Shown: piece after piece, positions 51,920 to 61,558 of the stretch
Layout of the letters: each line of letters begins with the position of its first letter
Position numbering within the stretch: the first letter of the stretch is position 1
Assembly (NCBI GenBank): GCA_905221605.1
Contig: CAJNDS010002257.1
Span: 287,779-351,778, forward strand
Reading direction: 5' to 3'
Source: Symbiodinium natans
Taxonomy: Eukaryota > Sar > Dinophyceae > Suessiales > Symbiodiniaceae
Length of the DNA: 64,000 bases
The notes under the pieces: generated by a model
What the model saw: the letters and a program-made list of their open reading frames with translations, nothing else
What the model was told of the DNA's origin: nothing
Databases searched by the model: none
Program-made: the position numbers and the translations under genes

Positions 51920-52453
51920 CTGGGAAGGGTTGAGGGTTCAGGCTTAGGGCTTAGGGCCTATTAGGGTTTAGGGCTTCTGGGCCGGGCGTCGGATAACGAA
52001 GCCATACAATCTTACTTTTGCTGTTGCGGGCGCAAAGGACTGCACTATGGTCATGGGTGGTGCTTTGCTCAAACAACTTCGACAGATGTATTGCTTCTGG
52101 ATCTAAAAAGCGCCCGTCCTTCTACAACTCAGAGATTTCAAGAATGAACATGTCCCTGAAAGGCTTACATTCCGGTTTAGAAACCAACTTGTAAAACCAT
52201 TAGCTGGCTTCGTCAGTTGCGGTCTAAGGATTCTGGTGGTGGTACATGGTATCTTGCTTCCGGCTGTAGTACAGGACTGGTCGGACAAGTCAGAAGGACG
52301 CAAGGCGCCAAGCGGCGCACGCAAGCCAAGCACTTAGCCCCTACTCGGAGATCCCGCAACCCTAAACTTCGGGTGCTAGGGTGTTAGGTTGCTGGCGGTT
52401 TAGGGCTTTTGGGGTTTCAAGGCTAAAAAGGCTAAGATGGGAGCTCTGCGGAC

Positions 52454-52564
52454 GAGATGACTCAGCCCCAGCCCGTCCCAACTCGCCTCCACTTTCTGCG
52501 TCAAGTCGGCGACACCCTCCAGGGTCGTGTTGATCTCGGCGGAAAACGCCCCACGAGCCCAAGA
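52454..52564 (-). CDS. Module exon B, copy 2
   Basis: Same 37-codon segment as copies 3 and 4, exactly 825 bp away. Confidence 0.6.
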
Positions 52565-52675
52565 CTGGAGTTTACCCTAAAACCCTAACCCTGAAACCCT
52601 AAACTGAGTTGTGCACTAGTCATAAGACCCCTTGAAAAGAAAGAAGGGAAAGCTTTCCAAATGATCCCGAAGCAC

Positions 52676-52744
52676 AAGGTTGCTCGCACCTGTTGCCGTA
52701 CTCAAGGTTTGGTTGATGAGGGCATCCAGATGCTTGTGGTCCAC
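52676..52744 (-). CDS. Module exon A, copy 2
   Basis: Same 23-codon segment as copies 3 and 4, exactly 825 bp away. Confidence 0.6.
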
Positions 52745-53278
52745 CTGGGAAGGGTTGAGGGTTCAGGCTTAGGGCTTAGGGCCTATTAGGGTTTAGGGCT
52801 TCTGGGCCGGGCGTCGGGTAACGAAGCCATACAATCTTACTTTTGCTGTTGCGGGCGCAAAGGACTGCACTATGGTCATGGGTGGTGCTTTGCTCAAACA
52901 ACTTCGACAGATGTATTGCTTCTGGATCTAAAAAGCGCCCGTCCTTCTACAACTCAGAGATTTCAAGAATGAACATGTCCCTGAAAGGCTTACATTCCGG
53001 TTTAGAAACCAACTTGTAAAACCATTAGCTGGCTTCGTCAGTTGCGGTCTAAGGATTCTGGTGGTGGTACATGGTATCTTGCTTCCGGCTGTAGTACAGG
53101 ACTGGTCGGACAAGTCAGAAGGACGCAAGGCGCCAAGCGGCGCACGCAAGCCAAGCACTTAGCCCCTACTCGGAGATCCCGCAACCCTAAACTTCGGGTG
53201 CTAGGGTGTTAGGTTGCTGGCGGTTTAGGGCTTTTGGGGTTTCAAGGCTAAAAAGGCTAAGATGGGAGCTCTGCGGAC

Positions 53279-53389
53279 GAGATGACTCAGCCCCAGCCCG
53301 TCCCAACTCGCCTCCACTTTCTGCGTCAAGTCGGCGACACCCTCCAGGGTCGTGTTGATCTCGGCGGAAAACGCCCCACGAGCCCAAGA
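53279..53389 (-). CDS. Module exon B, copy 3
   Basis: Same 37-codon segment as 54104-54214, exactly 825 bp away. Confidence 0.6.
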
Positions 53390-53500
53390 CTGGAGTTTAC
53401 CCTAAAACCCTAACCCTGAAACCCTAAACTGAGTTGTGCACTAGTCATAAGACCCCTTGAAAAGAAAGAAGGGAAAGCTTTCCAAATGATCCCGAAGCAC

Positions 53501-53569
53501 AAGGTTGCTCGCACCTGTTGCCGTACTCAAGGTTTGGTTGATGAGGGCATCCAGATGCTTGTGGTCCAC
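53501..53569 (-). CDS. Module exon A, copy 3
   Basis: Same 23-codon segment as 54326-54394, exactly 825 bp away, splice-like edges unchanged. Confidence 0.6.
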
Positions 53570-54103
53570 CTGGGAAGGGTTGAGGGTTCAGGCTTAGGGC
53601 TTAGGGCCTATTAGGGTTTAGGGCTTCTGGGCCGGGCGTCGGGTAACGAAGCCATACAATCTTACTTTTGCTGTTGCGGGCGCAAAGGACTGCACTATGG
53701 TCATGGGTGGTGCTTTGCTCAAACAACTTCGACAGATGTATTGCTTCTGGATCTAAAAAGCGCCCGTCCTTCTACAACTCAGAGATTTCAAGAATGAACA
53801 TGTCCCTGAAAGGCTTACATTCCGGTTTAGAAACCAACTTGTAAAACCATTAGCTGGCTTCGTCAGTTGCGGTCTAAGGATTCTGGTGGTGGTACATGGT
53901 ATCTTGCTTCCGGCTGTAGTACAGGACTGGTCGGACAAGTCAGAAGGACGCAAGGCGCCAAGCGGCGCACGCAAGCCAAGCACTTAGCCCCTACTCGGAG
54001 ATCCCGCAACCCTAAACTTCGGGTGCTAGGGTGTTAGGTTGCTGGCGGTTTAGGGCTTTTGGGGTTTCAAGGCTAAAAAGGCTAAGATGGGAGCTCTGCG
54101 GAC

Positions 54104-54214
54104 GAGATGACTCAGCCCCAGCCCGTCCCAACTCGCCTCCACTTTCTGCGTCAAGTCGGCGACACCCTCCAGGGTCGTGTTGATCTCGGCGGAAAACGCC
54201 CCACGAGCCCAAGA
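54104..54214 (-). CDS. Module exon B, copy 4
   Basis: Same 37-codon segment as 54929-55039, one 825-bp period to the left. Confidence 0.6.
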
Positions 54215-54325
54215 CTGGAGTTTACCCTAAAACCCTAACCCTGAAACCCTAAACTGAGTTGTGCACTAGTCATAAGACCCCTTGAAAAGAAAGAAGGGAA
54301 AGCTTTCCAAATGATCCCGAAGCAC

Positions 54326-54394
54326 AAGGTTGCTCGCACCTGTTGCCGTACTCAAGGTTTGGTTGATGAGGGCATCCAGATGCTTGTGGTCCAC
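54326..54394 (-). CDS. Module exon A, copy 4
   Basis: Acceptor TTCCCAG|GTGGAC, then VDHKHLDALINQTLSTATGA and SNL. A second possible donor ACAG|GTGCGA lies 14 nt earlier. Sequence identical by eye to copies 1-3. Confidence 0.6.
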
Positions 54395-54928
54395 CTGGGA
54401 AGGGTTGAGGGTTCAGGCTTAGGGCTTAGGGCCTATTAGGGTTTAGGGCTTCTGGGCCGGGCGTCGGGTAACGAAGCCATACAATCTTACTTTTGCTGTT
54501 GCGGGCGCAAAGGACTGCACTATGGTCATGGGTGGTGCTTTGCTCAAACAACTTCGACAGATGTATTGCTTCTGGATCTAAAAAGCGCCCGTCCTTCTAC
54601 AACTCAGAGATTTCAAGAATGAACATGTCCCTGAAAGGCTTACATTCCGGTTTAGAAACCAACTTGTAAAACCATTAGCTGGCTTCGTCAGTTGCGGTCT
54701 AAGGATTCTGGTGGTGGTACATGGTATCTTGCTTCCGGCTGTAGTACAGGACTGGTCGGACAAGTCAGAAGGACGCAAGGCGCCAAGCGGCGCACGCAAG
54801 CCAAACACTTAGCCCCTACTCGGAGATCCCGCAACCCTAAACTTCGGGTGCTAGGGTGTTAGGTTGCTGGCGGTTTAGGGCTTTTGGGGTTTCAAGGCTA
54901 AAAAGGCTAAGATGGGAGCTCTGCGGAC

Positions 54929-55039
54929 GAGATGACTCAGCCCCAGCCCGTCCCAACTCGCCTCCACTTTCTGCGTCAAGTCGGCGACACCCTCCAGGGT
55001 CGTGTTGATCTCGGCGGAAAACGCCCCACGAGCCCAAGA
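54929..55039 (-). CDS. Module exon B, copy 5
   Basis: Acceptor AAACTCCAG|TCTTGG and donor CATCTC|GTCCGC bound 37 codons including FSAEINTTLEGVTDLTQKVE. Phase 0 at both ends, so the A+B pair can be multiplied without shifting the frame. Confidence 0.6.
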
Positions 55040-55150
55040 CTGGAGTTTACCCTAAAACCCTAACTTTGAAACCCTAAACTGAGTTGTGCACTAGTCATAA
55101 GACCCCTTGAAAAGAAAGAAGGGAAAGCTTTCCAAATGATCCCGAAGCAC

Positions 55151-55219
55151 AAGGTTGCTCGCACCTGTTGCCGTACTCAAGGTTTGGTTGATGAGGGCAT
55201 CCAGATGTTGGTAATCCGC
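55151..55219 (-). CDS. Module exon A, copy 5 (diverged, most N-terminal)
   Basis: Acceptor CCTTCTCAG|GCGGAT, then ADYQHLDALINQTLSTATGA and SNL, with a donor CTT|GTGCTTC. Diverged from the other four copies at the first residues only; frame kept. Confidence 0.55.
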
Positions 55220-55659
55220 CTGAGAAGGGTTGAGGATCTAGGTTTAGGGCCTATTAGGGTTTAGGGTTTCTGGGCAGCGCGTCGAGTAACGAAGCCATAC
55301 AATCTTACTGTTGCTGTTCCACGCGCAAAGGACTGCAGTGTTGCTTCTGGATCTCAAAAGTGCCCGTCCTTCTACAACTCGGCAATTTCAAACATGAACA
55401 TGCCCTGGAAGGCTCACAACCTGTAAACCCATTAGCTGGTTGTGACAGGGGGCTCTTCGTTTGTCAGTTGTGGTATAAGGGGTATGTTGCTGCCGGCTGT
55501 ACTAGGGGACGAGTCGGACAAGTCAGATGAAGGACGCAAGGTGTCAAGCGGCGCACGCAAGCCAAGCACTTAGCCCTAAACCCCACTACACCTTAAACCT
55601 GCATAAAAAAGTAATATTTCACAGCAAATTCAGTTTAGGTCGCATGCCTCCTATTTCCA

Positions 55660-56380
55660 CACCCTGCACACGCGCAGAGGGTCATCGCTTTTGCGCTTCG
55701 ACACTGCAAAAAAATGCAGAGGGTTGGCGTGCGGGCGATTACGGATTACGACACCCCGCGACCACGCAGAGGTTCGTCGTTTTTGGGTTTCGACAACGCA
55801 AAAACACGCAGAGGGCATGCTTCAGGCGATCAGGGCACCACAAGAACACGCAGAGGGTCGTCGTTTTTGCGTTTCGACAACGCGAAAACACGCAGAGGGT
55901 TGTCGTTCGCGCGATCACGACACCCCGCGCACACGACGCGGGTCCTCGTTTTTGCATTTCGACAATGCAAAAATGCGATCGCTCGTTTTTGCGTTTCGAC
56001 AACACAAAAACACGCAGAGAGTTGTCATTCGTGCGATCGCGACACGACAAGAACACGCAGAGCGTTATCGTTTTTGCGTTTCGACAACGCAAAAACATGC
56101 AGAGGGCATCGTTCAGGCGATCAGGACACCCCTGGAACACTTAGAGGGTCGTCGTTTTGCATTGCGACAACGCGAAAACACGCAGACGGTCATCGTTCAT
56201 GCGAACACGACACCCCGCGCACACGTGCACCCACGCAGAGGGTCATCTTTTTTATGTTTCGACAACGCCGAAACACGCAGAGGGTCATCGTTCACGCGAT
56301 CACGACACGCCGCACCCACGCAGAGGGTCGTCGTTTTCGACAATGCAAAAACACGCAGAGGGTTGGCATTTGTGCAATTT
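55660..56380. repeat. Complex repeat with GTTTTTGCGTTTCGACAACG core
   Basis: At least eleven imperfect units containing AACACGCAGAGGGTCGTCGT and the near-palindrome TTTGCGTTTCGACAACGCAAA. Free of telomeric repeats. All three plus frames stay open for long stretches (longest 55714-56718), giving a repetitive Arg/His/Thr-rich peptide. Confidence 0.85.
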
Positions 56381-56457
56381 TGTTAACCAAGCGCGGTGGC
56401 TCCCGCCAACCCTACCCGTGCTTCAAAACGCATTTATTCTACGAGGATGACCCACGA

Positions 56458-56570
56458 AATCCATCACGCCATCCATCCAAGCATCATCCATCACGCCATC
56501 CATCACGCCATCCATCACGCCATCCATCACGCCATCCATCACGCCATCCATCACGCCATCCATCATCCAT
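56458..56570 (+). repeat. (CATCCATCACGC)n 12-bp satellite
   Basis: About eight copies, directly followed by TATATCCATATAACGACG palindromic sequence. Confidence 0.9.
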
Positions 56571-56805
56571 CGCGTCGTTATATCCATATAACGACGACTC
56601 GTTAACGACAACCACCTCCGTTGAAAAACCTTCTGCCATGCTTTCGGGAAAATGGTCAGATCATGTTAATATCAAAGAAGTGTTAAAAAGACAAATGTAC
56701 ATAGCGAAATCCAAATGACCCAAGTTCGTCCAATTGAAAAAGTTAAGTCCTGAATTAAAACTAAAGATATCAATAAGCTTATTGCAGTCTCTTGAATTTG
56801 GTTAC

Positions 56806-56938
56806 CTGCGCCCGTGCGGTTGATCCAACTCCGAATTGATGGGCCCTTTCTTGCGGCACCGTACTCAAGCTGTAAGCAGCATACGACAGTACAGATCCAA
56901 AACTAGAGTCGACGCTAGCCAAAGGTCTCGGCAAGCAG
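56806..56938 (-). CDS. Exon preceding the tandem modules
   Basis: Acceptor GACGTCTCAG|C and a consensus donor GCGCAG|GTAACC bound 44 codons, including LASVDSSFGSVLSYAAYSLS. It exits in phase 0, as the first module exon requires. An alternative acceptor at 56947 (CCCAAG|CGACG) would add 8 nt. No family recognised. Confidence 0.5.
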
Positions 56939-57104
56939 CTGAGACGTCGCTTGGGAGGTGTCAAATGCCCTCAATTGGTGCTTCACAGTAAACCGCAGCA
57001 ACCTTACTGCCCAAACCGGACCCCTGAACAGTAGGAGCCTGGCCGTGAAAACAATTTAAAATCACAAACCCAACTGAAACCATCACACCGCTACATAGCT
57101 CAAC

Positions 57105-57171
57105 CGGCCTCTCTGGCGGCCTCATGCCCGTCGACTTTCGATGACAAGCTGGAGATCTGGCGTTCCACAGC
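57105..57171 (-). CDS. Coiled-coil-like exon
   Basis: Acceptor CCAAAAG|GCTGTG, in phase with the preceding exon, reading AVERQISSLSSKVDGHEAAR and on. The end is uncertain: GT at 57104 or GA at 57111. The heptad-like hydrophobic pattern resembles the repeated modules further downstream. Confidence 0.5.
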
Positions 57172-57248
57172 CTTTTGGTTTACAGCGAAGGTTTCGAAAC
57201 CCAAGCCCTGAGCCCTAAGCCCTAAGCCCTAAGCCCTAAGCCCTAAGC

Positions 57249-57312
57249 CTGTAGCTTCGACAGCAACATCGCCGCGGTCGGGATCAGCTTGCTGGCAGAC
57301 TCCTGGTGTGAG
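57249..57312 (-). CDS. Helical exon between CCCTAAG and TTTAGGG arrays
   Basis: Acceptor AACCCTCAG|C, then 21 codons SHQESASKLIPTAAMLLSKL Q, with a donor CAG|GCTTAGGG (GC type). The intron begins GCT and the next exon also begins GCT. Phase 0 into the next exon. Predicted amphipathic helix; no family recognised. Confidence 0.55.
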
Positions 57313-57334
57313 CTGAGGGTTTCAAGACGAATCA

Positions 57335-57373
57335 GGGTTTAGGATTTAGGGTTTAGGGTTTAGAGTTTAGGGT

Positions 57374-57419
<46 letters not shown>

Positions 57420-57460
57420 GGTTTAGGGTTTAGGGTTTAGGGGTTTGGATTTAAGGTTCA
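57335..57460 (+). repeat. TTTAGGG array with GGGTTGA block
   Basis: Contains about seven consecutive GGGTTGA units; right partner of (CCCTAAG)n at 57205-57247 around the 57249-57312 exon. Confidence 0.9.
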
Positions 57461-57577
57461 CCGGTTGGGGTTCACAGGTTTCGGGATGAAATCAGAGCTT
57501 GGGGGCGACGTCCCAGACTCAAGCAACAAGGTTTGGGAGTTCGGGTTCAGGGTTTAGGAATGTGGGCAGCTCGCGTC

Positions 57578-57636
57578 GCGTCATCCCATGCTGCCTCCCT
57601 AGCTACCTCGTACCCAAGATCAGGCCGGAAATGGGG
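57578..57636 (-). CDS. Candidate exon
   Basis: Acceptor ATGTCCAG|CCCCAT, then PHFRPDLGYEVAREAAWDD, with a GA-type donor at 57577 that gives phase 2 as needed by the next exon. An alternative donor TACGAG|GTAGCT would shorten it. Confidence 0.4.
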
Positions 57637-57699
57637 CTGGACATTGTGGGCTTATGTTGTGAACCCTAAACCCTAAACTCTAAACTCTACACCCCCTTG

Positions 57700-58860
57700 T
57701 TTAGGCTCACGCGCCTGTTAGCGGCCTTGGGTAAACGCTAGTTTCTGCACTTGTTGGTGACTTCTTGCGGTTTTCTTGGGGGGGGGGGGGGACGTTCTTG
57801 ACTTGCATGCCTGCAGTCGCTGCGAGGTTCAGCGACAACATGTCTTTGGAAATGGAGCACATGTGAGCATGGAACACAACTACGGGGTTCAGCGACAACG
57901 TGTCTGTCCACATGGAGCACAGGCTACACAGGCAAGCAAGCACTGTTGCGCAATTGAACGTGCACCGAACATGGAGTTCTGTCTCTTCCGCTGACGCGCC
58001 GCCATGCCGACCAACGACACGAAGCAAAAAAACGCCCTGCGCCACGCAAGCCCTGAAAACCCGAAAAAAAGTCAACGTCCCAGGTCTTTCGTTTTTGCTG
58101 GGAACCAGTCCATCTTCCAGGACTGCTACTACACGTGCCGCGGCCTACTGGCACAGCCTCTCCCACTTGCTCTCTCTGGCGAACCCACCTCGCCAGAAAG
58201 ATCCTGCTTTTGGCCTACACCAAGCCCGAAATGTTTTTGCACGCTTAAAACCCTAGCCGGCCCCTGCCAAGAACCTTTCCAGAACGGCAGAAGAACGCAT
58301 TGCCGAGTGCAAAAAACCGTGCTTTCCGCGCTTAACGTCTCTGTGCAACCCCAAAGCCCTACACTGGAACCACTGCAAGCCCGTTGCACCCTGAACACTC
58401 CAGCCCCCATGAACACATGCGAAATGCTGAAAACACTGGCGGGCGTGGCACTTTTCAACATAAGACCACATTGCAGGTACCCGTTCCACCCTGAACACTC
58501 ACAAACCACAAAACCCGAAAACGCGTAGAAAATCGCAGAAACATACCTCCAAAACAAACACTGCGAAACTCTGAGAACACTGGTTGGTACTTTTCAACAA
58601 CGACACACCACCTTACAGTCACTCCAAGTCCTGAAAAACAAATGCCGCCTTAAAAACCTGCTCAATGAGCGAAAACTGCCCTGCGTGGGTGAAAGCCACA
58701 TTTCCTGGTGCAAACGGTCCGCGGCCTCTAACAGGCGCGTGACCTTCTTTAGGGCAATTATGCCTTGTGAACTGGGAACCTTAGGAGTCCCTGACGTTTA
58801 CCCTAAGAGGGTGTTTGGGGTTCAGGGTTTAGGGCTCAGGAAATAGAACCCTAACACCCC
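57700..58860. other. Telomere-free stretch, no firm gene
   Basis: Contains a 60-bp direct duplication (GGTTCAGCGACAAC at 57827 and 57887), a diverged pair of about 60 bp (58418-58482 and 58561-58620), and open frames on both strands with no splice-consistent reading. Confidence 0.5.
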
Positions 58861-58864
58861 GAAC

Positions 58865-59010
58865 TCCGGTTTAGGGTTTAGGGTTTAGGGTTTAGGGCTT
58901 AGGGCTTAGGGCTTAGGGCTTAGGGCTTAGGGCTTTGGGTTTAGGGCTTTGGGTTTAGGGCTTAAGGTTTGGGATTTTGGGCTTTGGGCTTTGGGTTTAG
59001 GGTTTAAGCT
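58865..59010 (+). repeat. TTTAGGG/GGGCTTA/GGGCTTTG array
   Basis: Blocks of three variant units in succession. Confidence 0.9.
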
Positions 59011-59027
59011 TTAAGGAGGGCTTGAAC

Positions 59028-59096
59028 CTCCTCCCGCTCCTCTCCAAGACTGCCATCTCCGCGTTCTGCACGTGTGATCTGCAGCAAGTTAGTCTC
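59028..59096 (-). CDS. Candidate helical exon
   Basis: Acceptor TTTGTGAG|GAGACT and donor GAG|GTTCAAG, 23 codons in phase 0, ETNLLQITRAERGDGSLGEE and on. It continues the frame of the 59392-59880 exon. A TTTAGGG/GGGCTTAG array follows downstream. Another frame is also open. Confidence 0.45.
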
Positions 59097-59391
59097 CTCA
59101 CAAACGCCCAAAGACTTCCATGCCCCGCCAGGGCTAACATGGTGGCCCGGTAACCATATTGAAATACGGGCAACCTTTGTTTGGGCTGGTTGCTGTAACG
59201 GGAACCCAGAACCAACAAAGTACCAAGGATTCACCCCAGAATTATGAGACCGGACAACCCCACATGTCATGTTTGCATGTCGTGACAACATGTGTTCGGC
59301 GTTGTGTTGTGCAATCGTATGGTCCGCGGCGGGTAGAAGGAGCGGCGTGGCGAACGGAGCGGACGAACGGACGGGCTGACGGGACACTTGC

Positions 59392-59880
59392 AAGCTTTTC
59401 TTGGCCAAGTGCAGCAATGTTAGCTTTTGCTCGCTGCACAAGCATCGCAGTTTTAGTCGAGCTAGCTTCTCCGAAACGGGTCATGCAGCTCGTGTGGAAA
59501 TAGCGGCGGTCATCTTCATCGAAGAAAATCTCATTTTCCATGTCCATCAGTGCATGGAGCATGTACTCTCTGTTCCAAAAAATGGAGCGTAATAGGCGCG
59601 ATGCCTCTGCCACAGAGTCAAGATCGCCCAAGCCGAAGCTTCAAAGTGCATGAGCAAAACGCAAGCCGCTGCACAGGTTCGATTCGTAGCAATGTAGCCA
59701 CACGTTCATCTCTGCATCCTCGGACATCTCCTTGCTCCAAGCCTGGAGACAAGGCTGAAATTCTATCAAAAGCAAACGCCAGACCGCTCTGAAGTTCTCC
59801 ACGAAAGAACGTATTTCCGGATCAGAAAGAAGCGTGGGGTTTGTCGAAGCCACCGAAGCGCAAGCGCGGGCGCAGGCGCC
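59392..59880 (-). CDS. Longest exon; 163 codons interrupted by one in-frame TGA
   Basis: Acceptor CCCCGCGCAG|GGCGCC matches phase 0 of the preceding exon. The frame runs through DPEIRSFVENFRAVWRLLLI and MSEDAEMNVWLHCYESNLCS, meets a TGA at 59643-59641 (codon 80), and continues unbroken through REYMLHALMDMENEIFFDED to a donor CTT|GCAAGTG. Met-, Phe- and acid-rich composition on both sides of the TGA argues that it is one coding unit. The TGA may be a real stop, a selenocysteine codon, a pseudogene lesion or a sequence error. Family not recognised. Confidence 0.5.
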
Positions 59881-60008
59881 CTGCGCGGGGGCGGGCGCGG
59901 GCGCGGGCGCCGGCGCAGGCGGGGGGGGGAAAGGGGGGGAGGGGGGGCGGGGAAGGGGGGGGGGGGTGGAGGTTGTAAGGGTCCCGCCTCCAGTTGAACA
60001 CCCTAAAC

Positions 60009-60116
60009 CCCACGCCCTGCACCCCCTAAACGCTGCTGTCCACGGGCCTCCCTCTCGCCAAGCACGAGCTCGAGCAGGGCCAGCAGCAACCACGCCAAAC
60101 GCCAGCATGCGGCCAT
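60009..60116 (-). CDS. Possible first exon with signal-peptide-like N-terminus
   Basis: ATG at 60116-60114 follows GGTGCAG|GTC and opens MAACWRLAWLLLALLELVLG followed by charged residues: one basic residue, a Leu-rich core and small residues near a possible cleavage site, as in secretory signal peptides. Donor GTGGG|GTTTAGG at 60008. Because an acceptor directly precedes it, the segment could instead be an internal exon encoding a membrane helix, or the upstream AG could be a trans-splice acceptor, as is usual for dinoflagellate mRNAs. Confidence 0.5.
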
Positions 60117-60739
60117 GACCTGCACCAAGGTTGCCCTAAAGATGCAGATTTCTCTCGGCTAAGGGTTTGCGGGTTTCACCATGTAGCTAAGCCCTGAAGC
60201 CTAAACCCTAAGCCCTAAACCCTAAACCCTAAACCCTTGGCTCTTCAAGCGTTTTTTGAATTACGGGGGTTGAAGGGTTGAGTGTAGACTAGGTCACCTG
60301 CCTGGCCTCTTACAACACGATCCCTTGGGATGGTGAACTTCAGAACAGACCCGAAAACCCCTAAGCCCGAACCCAAAACATTGCGAGGTTCCCAGCCAGG
60401 AGCAGCCTTTATGTAACGAATATTTTGTAAAGTTGAGGGCTTAGGATTTAGGGTTTAGGGTTTAGGGATGTTGAGGTACCAAGAACAAGAGCCACAAGTT
60501 GGGTCTTCTCAGCTTATGGAGGGCCACACGGCCACAAGGCACACACGGGAGCCTGCATTGCTGCTGCCACCAAAGTTAATGCGTTTCGGTGCGCGTGCCG
60601 GGCGGCCGCAAAACGGCTGAGAACGGCATCATACAGGGTTTACTCTTGGGGGGGGGTTCGGGGGGGGTGGGGGGTTCGAGGGGGGTTCAGGACTTAGGGC
60701 TTAGGCTTCAGGACTTAGGGCTTAGGGCTCAAGGCTTAC

Positions 60740-60928
60740 GGGGTTGAGGAAGCCCTTGCCACTGGGCAGTCTGCAGAACGAAATGCCAAGAAGCCCCCGG
60801 AAAGCCCAGTCCAAACCTGCCATGCATCTAGGGGTCAACATGTAGCGCTCCCAACATGTGCCCTTGATTTCCGCGCAATCCTTATATACCTCTTGTACAC
60901 TTGTATATCGGGAGTTCATACGACAAAT
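60740..60928 (-). CDS. Candidate 63-codon exon
   Basis: Acceptor GTACTCTCAG|ATTTGTC and a consensus-like donor CCC|GTAAGC bound 63 open codons, including RMNSRYTSVQEVYKDCAEIK and a hydrophobic stretch LDWAFRGLLGISF. An internal ATG lies at 60919-60917. It may be the last exon seen of an upstream gene or the preceding exon of the giant gene. Not recognised. Confidence 0.45.
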
Positions 60929-61439
60929 CTGAGAGTACAAGCACCAAACCATCGAGTCTCATGTTTGACGTCAGTGCACGTCTCAGAGGAGAGTTCAGGC
61001 TCTTACATTTACGGGTCCAAGTCTTTTCGAATCTGAACCTCTTTGGCCAGTTCGGAGGTTTGCGCCGATAGCTCACGGGATTAAAGCTTGTGCGTCAAGC
61101 ACCGAGGCACAGCAGCCTTGGCCATCACCTTGAAGTATCTATCTCTGTCTGCTATCGCTCGTTGTCCTGTCCGAACCCATCTGTCTAGGCCTTTCCAACC
61201 AACCTCTTCTATCACTGTCTCTGCAACTCAAGACGTCTAGCAATATACACCCACCTCTTCATCTATCACCTCCTCATCTATGACCCCAAACTCGAAACCC
61301 CCAAGTCAAACAACGATATACAAACCCTACCCACATTCACCCTGTAACCCCAAACCCTACACCCCCAAACCCTACCCTAAACCCTAAACCCGAAACCCGA
61401 AACCCTATACCCTAAACCCGAAACCCCCCCCCCCCCAAC

Positions 61440-61558
61440 TCTTGAACTCCCAGAGCCTTTGCCTGGCTTTGCCTGGCTTGCTGCCTCAAGCAAAGACGCT
61501 CGTGAAGTGCAAGCCCGGGTGGCACCTTCGGTGCTTTTTAGGCCTTGCACGGCCGACA
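61440..61558 (-). CDS. Candidate exon, Ser/Ala/Lys-rich
   Basis: Acceptor GAGCTCCAG|TG, then 39 open codons including LKSTEGATRACTSRASLLEA, with a donor at AGA|GTTGGGGG. A CCCGAAACCC/CCCTAAA array lies on the left. Not recognised. Confidence 0.4.

Larger units (their letters stand above)
51545..55567. repeat. 825-bp tandem repeat, about 4.9 units
   Basis: Four near-identical units with an exact 825-bp period and a fifth that diverges and carries deletions beyond about 55206. Differences between units 1-4 are a few single bases. The left edge of unit 1 (51545-51615) is diverged too. Each unit carries module exons A and B, a short CCCTAAA/TTTAGGG tract and intronic DNA with a 76-codon open frame (for example 52103-52333, minus), which lies inside the intron and is probably not coding. 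Confidence 0.9.
1980..60116 (-). other. Putative giant multi-exon gene (or several co-oriented genes)
   Basis: About 70 short minus-strand coding islands can be chained from a possible start near 60.1 kb to a possible stop at 1982-1980. Seen: islands of 20-130 nt with splice-like edges, many compatible phases, and a run of exons from about 24.3 to 10.9 kb giving S1-S6 of a voltage-gated cation channel plus an EF-hand. Introns are mostly 300-1500 bp, full of TTTAGGG/CCCTAAA arrays and dispersed repeats. Inference: a membrane protein with a long N-terminal helical/repeat region and a C-terminal channel with calcium-binding and coiled-coil tail. Some junctions do not agree in phase, so exons may be missing, boundaries may be wrong, or more than one gene may be present. 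Confidence 0.45.

Noticed and set aside
52103-54808. 76-codon frame repeated four times as separate small genes
   Set aside because: It lies in the intron part of the 825-bp unit, is lost in the diverged unit, and lacks splice-consistent edges.
55660-56380. CRISPR-like array with palindromic repeats
   Set aside because: Spacing is irregular and spacers are themselves repetitive; eukaryotic context.
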